From NCBI RefSeq assembly GCF_009498295.1, contig NZ_CP040813.1, positions 1,867,001-1,931,000 of the forward strand: 64,000 bases of DNA. Direction: 5' to 3'. The notes under the pieces are model-generated. The model ran no database searches and was not told the origin of the DNA. It saw only the letters and a list, made by a program, of their open reading frames with translations. Positions 61,850 through 64,000 of the stretch are shown one piece after another; position 1 is the first letter of the stretch; each line of letters starts with the position of its first letter. Source of the DNA: Oceanihabitans sp. IOP_32 (GTDB lineage Bacteria > Bacteroidota > Bacteroidia > Flavobacteriales > Flavobacteriaceae). The translations under genes were made by a program, and so were the position numbers.

Positions 61850-63154
61850 TTGGATCCTGACCCCGCGAATTTTTTAGCATTACTCAATTCAATTGATTTT
61901 TCGGTTGTAGGTGGTTTTGTGCTGTTGCTTTTACTCTTAATTTCTTCTGGACTTATTTCTGGAGCCGAAGTGGCTCTGTTTTCACTTACAAGAACCGATA
62001 TTGATGAAGGTTTAGAGGCGAACTCTAAGCGTATTCAAATTATTGCAAAATTATTAGAGCGACCTAAAAAATTATTAGCTACTATATTGGTGGCTAATAA
62101 TTTTATAAATATTGCTATCGTTATTCTATTTGCGTATTTGGGTGGAAATATTTTTAGTTCCATTACCTCTCCTTTGTTAAAATTTACCATAGAAGTTATT
62201 ATTGTAACTTTTCTTATTTTATTATTTGGTGAAATATTACCTAAAATATATGCAAGTCGTAACAAGCTTAAATTTGTCACTTTTATGGCTAGACCTTTGG
62301 GAGTTTTAGATGTACTTTTAACACCTATAAGTATGCCTATGCGAGGAGTTACAGTGGCCATCCATAAAAAACTAGGTAAACAAAAATCGAATTTAAGTGT
62401 AGATCAATTATCGCAAGCCTTAGAGCTTACAAGTGAAGACGATACCACTAAAGAAGAGCAAAAAATATTACAAGGTATTGTCTCTTTTGGCAACACCGAT
62501 ACCAAGCAAGTCATGCGACCTCGAATAGATATTTTCGCCGTTAATATAGAAGCTAATTATGCAGATATTATGCCCGATATAATTGCTAATGGCTATTCTA
62601 GAATCCCAGTTTATAAAGATAATATTGATTCTATAGAAGGGGTGCTTTATGTTAAAGACTTATTACCCTATCTGGATAGAAAACAGTTTGATTGGACCGC
62701 ATTACTGCGCGAGCCCTTTTTTGTTCCAGAAAACAAGAAGTTAGATGATTTAATGGCAGAGTTTCAAGAGCGAAAAGTGCATTTGGCCGTGGTTGTCGAT
62801 GAGTACGGCGGCACCTCGGGTTTGATTTCTTTAGAAGATATTATTGAGGAAATAGTTGGAGATATTAGTGATGAGTTTGATGATGAAGATTTAATGTATT
62901 CTAAATTAGACGAGAATAACTTTGTTTTTGAAGGGAAAACGGCTTTAAAAGACCTATATAAAGTTGTTAAAGTTGAAGATGACAGTGTTTTCGAAAATCA
63001 AAAAGGAGAGGCCGAAACCATTGCAGGATTTGTTTTAGAAATTTCTAAAAGCTTTCCGAAATTAAACAGTAAAATATACTTTGAAAACTACGTTTTTACC
63101 ATTGAAGCTTTAGACAATAAACGCATAAAACGTATAAAATTAACTAGAACATAA
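61850..63154 (+). CDS. gldE: Gliding motility-associated protein GldE (HlyC/CorC-like)
   Basis: A 434-residue inner-membrane protein with a CNNM-type transmembrane domain (three to four helices within residues 15-165, including LISSGLISGAEVALFSLTR), paired CBS domains (about 205-325; MRPRIDIFAVN..., HLAVVVDEYGGTSGLISLEDIIEEIVGDISDEFDDED) and a C-terminal CorC_HlyC domain. The start codon is TTG (61850). Together with gldD directly downstream (1-bp overlap) this is the known flavobacterial gldED pair needed for gliding or assembly of the type IX/gliding machinery. Its biochemical role is not defined. Confidence 0.92.
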   Translation: MDPDPANFLALLNSIDFSVVGGFVLLLLLLISSGLISGAEVALFSLTRTDIDEGLEANSKRIQIIAKLLERPKKLLATILVANNFINIAIVILFAYLGGNIFSSITSPLLKFTIEVIIVTFLILLFGEILPKIYASRNKLKFVTFMARPLGVLDVLLTPISMPMRGVTVAIHKKLGKQKSNLSVDQLSQALELTSEDDTTKEEQKILQGIVSFGNTDTKQVMRPRIDIFAVNIEANYADIMPDIIANGYSRIPVYKDNIDSIEGVLYVKDLLPYLDRKQFDWTALLREPFFVPENKKLDDLMAEFQERKVHLAVVVDEYGGTSGLISLEDIIEEIVGDISDEFDDEDLMYSKLDENNFVFEGKTALKDLYKVVKVEDDSVFENQKGEAETIAGFVLEISKSFPKLNSKIYFENYVFTIEALDNKRIKRIKLTRT

Positions 63155-63735
63155 TGGCTAAATTTTTCTATTTATTACTAATTTTAAGCCTTAGTGTATC
63201 CTGTCGAGAAGCTACAGTGCCTAAACCCAAAGCGTATTTAAGGTTAGATTATCCCAAAGCCGAATATGTGCCCTCTAATATCAACGTTCCTTTTACATTC
63301 GAGGTGAATACCTTAGCGACTAAGGTAGCATTAAAGCCTATAGAGTCTAATACGAGCAGTTATGGTGTTAACCTAGAATATCCAACCTTAAAAGGAACCA
63401 TATTTTTAACTTATAAAGCGATTGAAAACGATCGAAAGAATTTAATCACTTTTTTGCGTGATGCTCAAAATTTTACCCAAAAACACAATATTAAAGCCGA
63501 CGGAATTTTAGAAACTGTTTATGAAAGCCCTGAAAATAATACCTTTGGTATGTTTTATGAGGTTGAAGGCAATGCCGCTTCACAGGCGCAATTCTACGTG
63601 ACCGACAGTACCCGCCATTTTCTAACAGGTTCGCTATATTTCTATGCTAAGCCTAATTACGATTCTATTCTCCCAGCCGCCCATTATCTACAAAAAGACA
63701 TAAAGCATATTATGGAGACGGTAAGGTGGCGCTAA
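63154..63735 (+). CDS. gldD: Gliding motility lipoprotein GldD
   Basis: A 193-residue lipoprotein (MAKFFYLLLILSLSVSC, lipobox Cys 17) of the GldD family: KPKAYLRLDYPKAEYVP near the start, NLEYPTLKGTIFLTYKAI, TQKHNIKADGI, GMFYEVEGNAASQAQFYVTDSTRHFLTGSLYFYAKPNYDSILPAAHYLQKDIKHIMETVRW to the end. It overlaps the gldE stop by one base. GldD is required for gliding motility in Flavobacterium johnsoniae. The identification is confident from sequence and context. Confidence 0.95.
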   Translation: MAKFFYLLLILSLSVSCREATVPKPKAYLRLDYPKAEYVPSNINVPFTFEVNTLATKVALKPIESNTSSYGVNLEYPTLKGTIFLTYKAIENDRKNLITFLRDAQNFTQKHNIKADGILETVYESPENNTFGMFYEVEGNAASQAQFYVTDSTRHFLTGSLYFYAKPNYDSILPAAHYLQKDIKHIMETVRWR

Positions 63736-64000
63736 TTAATTTAAGGATGTTTTAGAGGTTTGCTGGCAATTGCCTCAGGTTTTTTAAAGATGGAGAGAAC
63801 TATACTCAAGCTTAACCCATCTAAATATGTATAACCGTTTTTTATTGGTTTATGGTATTCGAAGTTATATGTTTGCTTGATATTGCCCTTTCTAACAAAA
63901 AATAGGGCTTTAGTATATGTTCTATAAATAAAAAAATCTGAATTTGATGTTTACACCAATTAAATTCAGCATTTTTCAGGTCTGTTTATACGCTAAAATA
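63736..64000. other. Gene-free end of window with hairpins
   Basis: 265 bp to the window end. A GGCAATTGCC palindrome lies at about 63763-63772 with a following T-run (possible gldD terminator). GCCCT/AGGGC (63885-63889 and 63904-63908) and CTGAATTT/AAATTCAG (63938-63945 and 63962-63969) could form hairpins with A/T flanks. No open frame or promoter is evident. Confidence 0.4.

Overview
The window is a low-GC chromosomal stretch from a member of the Flavobacteriaceae (Bacteroidota). The evidence is the mutY-ssb-gldE-gldD gliding-motility cluster, SusC-type TonB-dependent receptors, several Bacteroidota-restricted families (DUF3078, DUF2480, DUF3108, DUF5689), a 30-residue basic COX24-like protein, the three-gene b-type succinate dehydrogenase, and Bacteroidota promoter elements (TAnnTTTG with an upstream TTG) with no clear Shine-Dalgarno sites. 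I saw no rRNA, tRNA, CRISPR array, prophage or complete insertion sequence.

Layout. 1-5.6 kb: aromatic amino acid catabolism (end of 4-hydroxyphenylpyruvate dioxygenase; tryptophan 2,3-dioxygenase), an M23 lipoprotein and pgi. 5.7-14.7 kb: outer-membrane uptake, with two related TonB-dependent receptors, a secreted EEP-family nuclease/phosphatase and a DUF5689 lipoprotein; the last three look like one uptake locus. 14.7-17.9 kb: a two-gene PIN-nuclease module, a small membrane protein and a second, cytoplasmic EEP enzyme. 18-23.6 kb: hflX, a class A PBP, DUF3078 and DUF2480. 23.6-27.5 kb: a plus-strand accessory island of tandemly duplicated, partly broken three-gene units (small secreted protein, beta-propeller, membrane protein). 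27.6-34.4 kb: the suf iron-sulfur operon on the minus strand. 34.8-45.2 kb: housekeeping genes (thiL, alpha/beta hydrolase, brnQ, lysC, pepP) and a large BNR/sortilin-like secreted protein. 45.3-51 kb: sdhCAB, xth and an OmpA-like lipoprotein. 51.6-56.6 kb: an aldo/keto reductase, a beta-barrel pseudogene remnant and an operon of four jelly-roll-like lipoproteins, one frameshifted. 57-64 kb: RNase G, the small basic protein, HU, mutY, ssb, gldE and gldD.

The most distinctive signal outside the genes is a family of short non-coding elements (MITE-like). Six full copies and one truncated copy share an imperfect 11-bp terminal inverted repeat beginning TACCAA. Four copies are flanked by perfect 3-bp duplications (TTA or TAA). 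The core is about 160 bp; two copies carry two extra, mutually similar hairpin modules of about 50 bp and one copy carries one. All copies are intergenic, and no transposase is visible in the window.

Other accessory features are the decaying propeller array inserted beside suf, the PIN pair with an unrecognised partner, a 12-copy TAGAACC heptamer array between lysC and pepP, and two genes apparently frameshifted by single bases in homopolymer runs.
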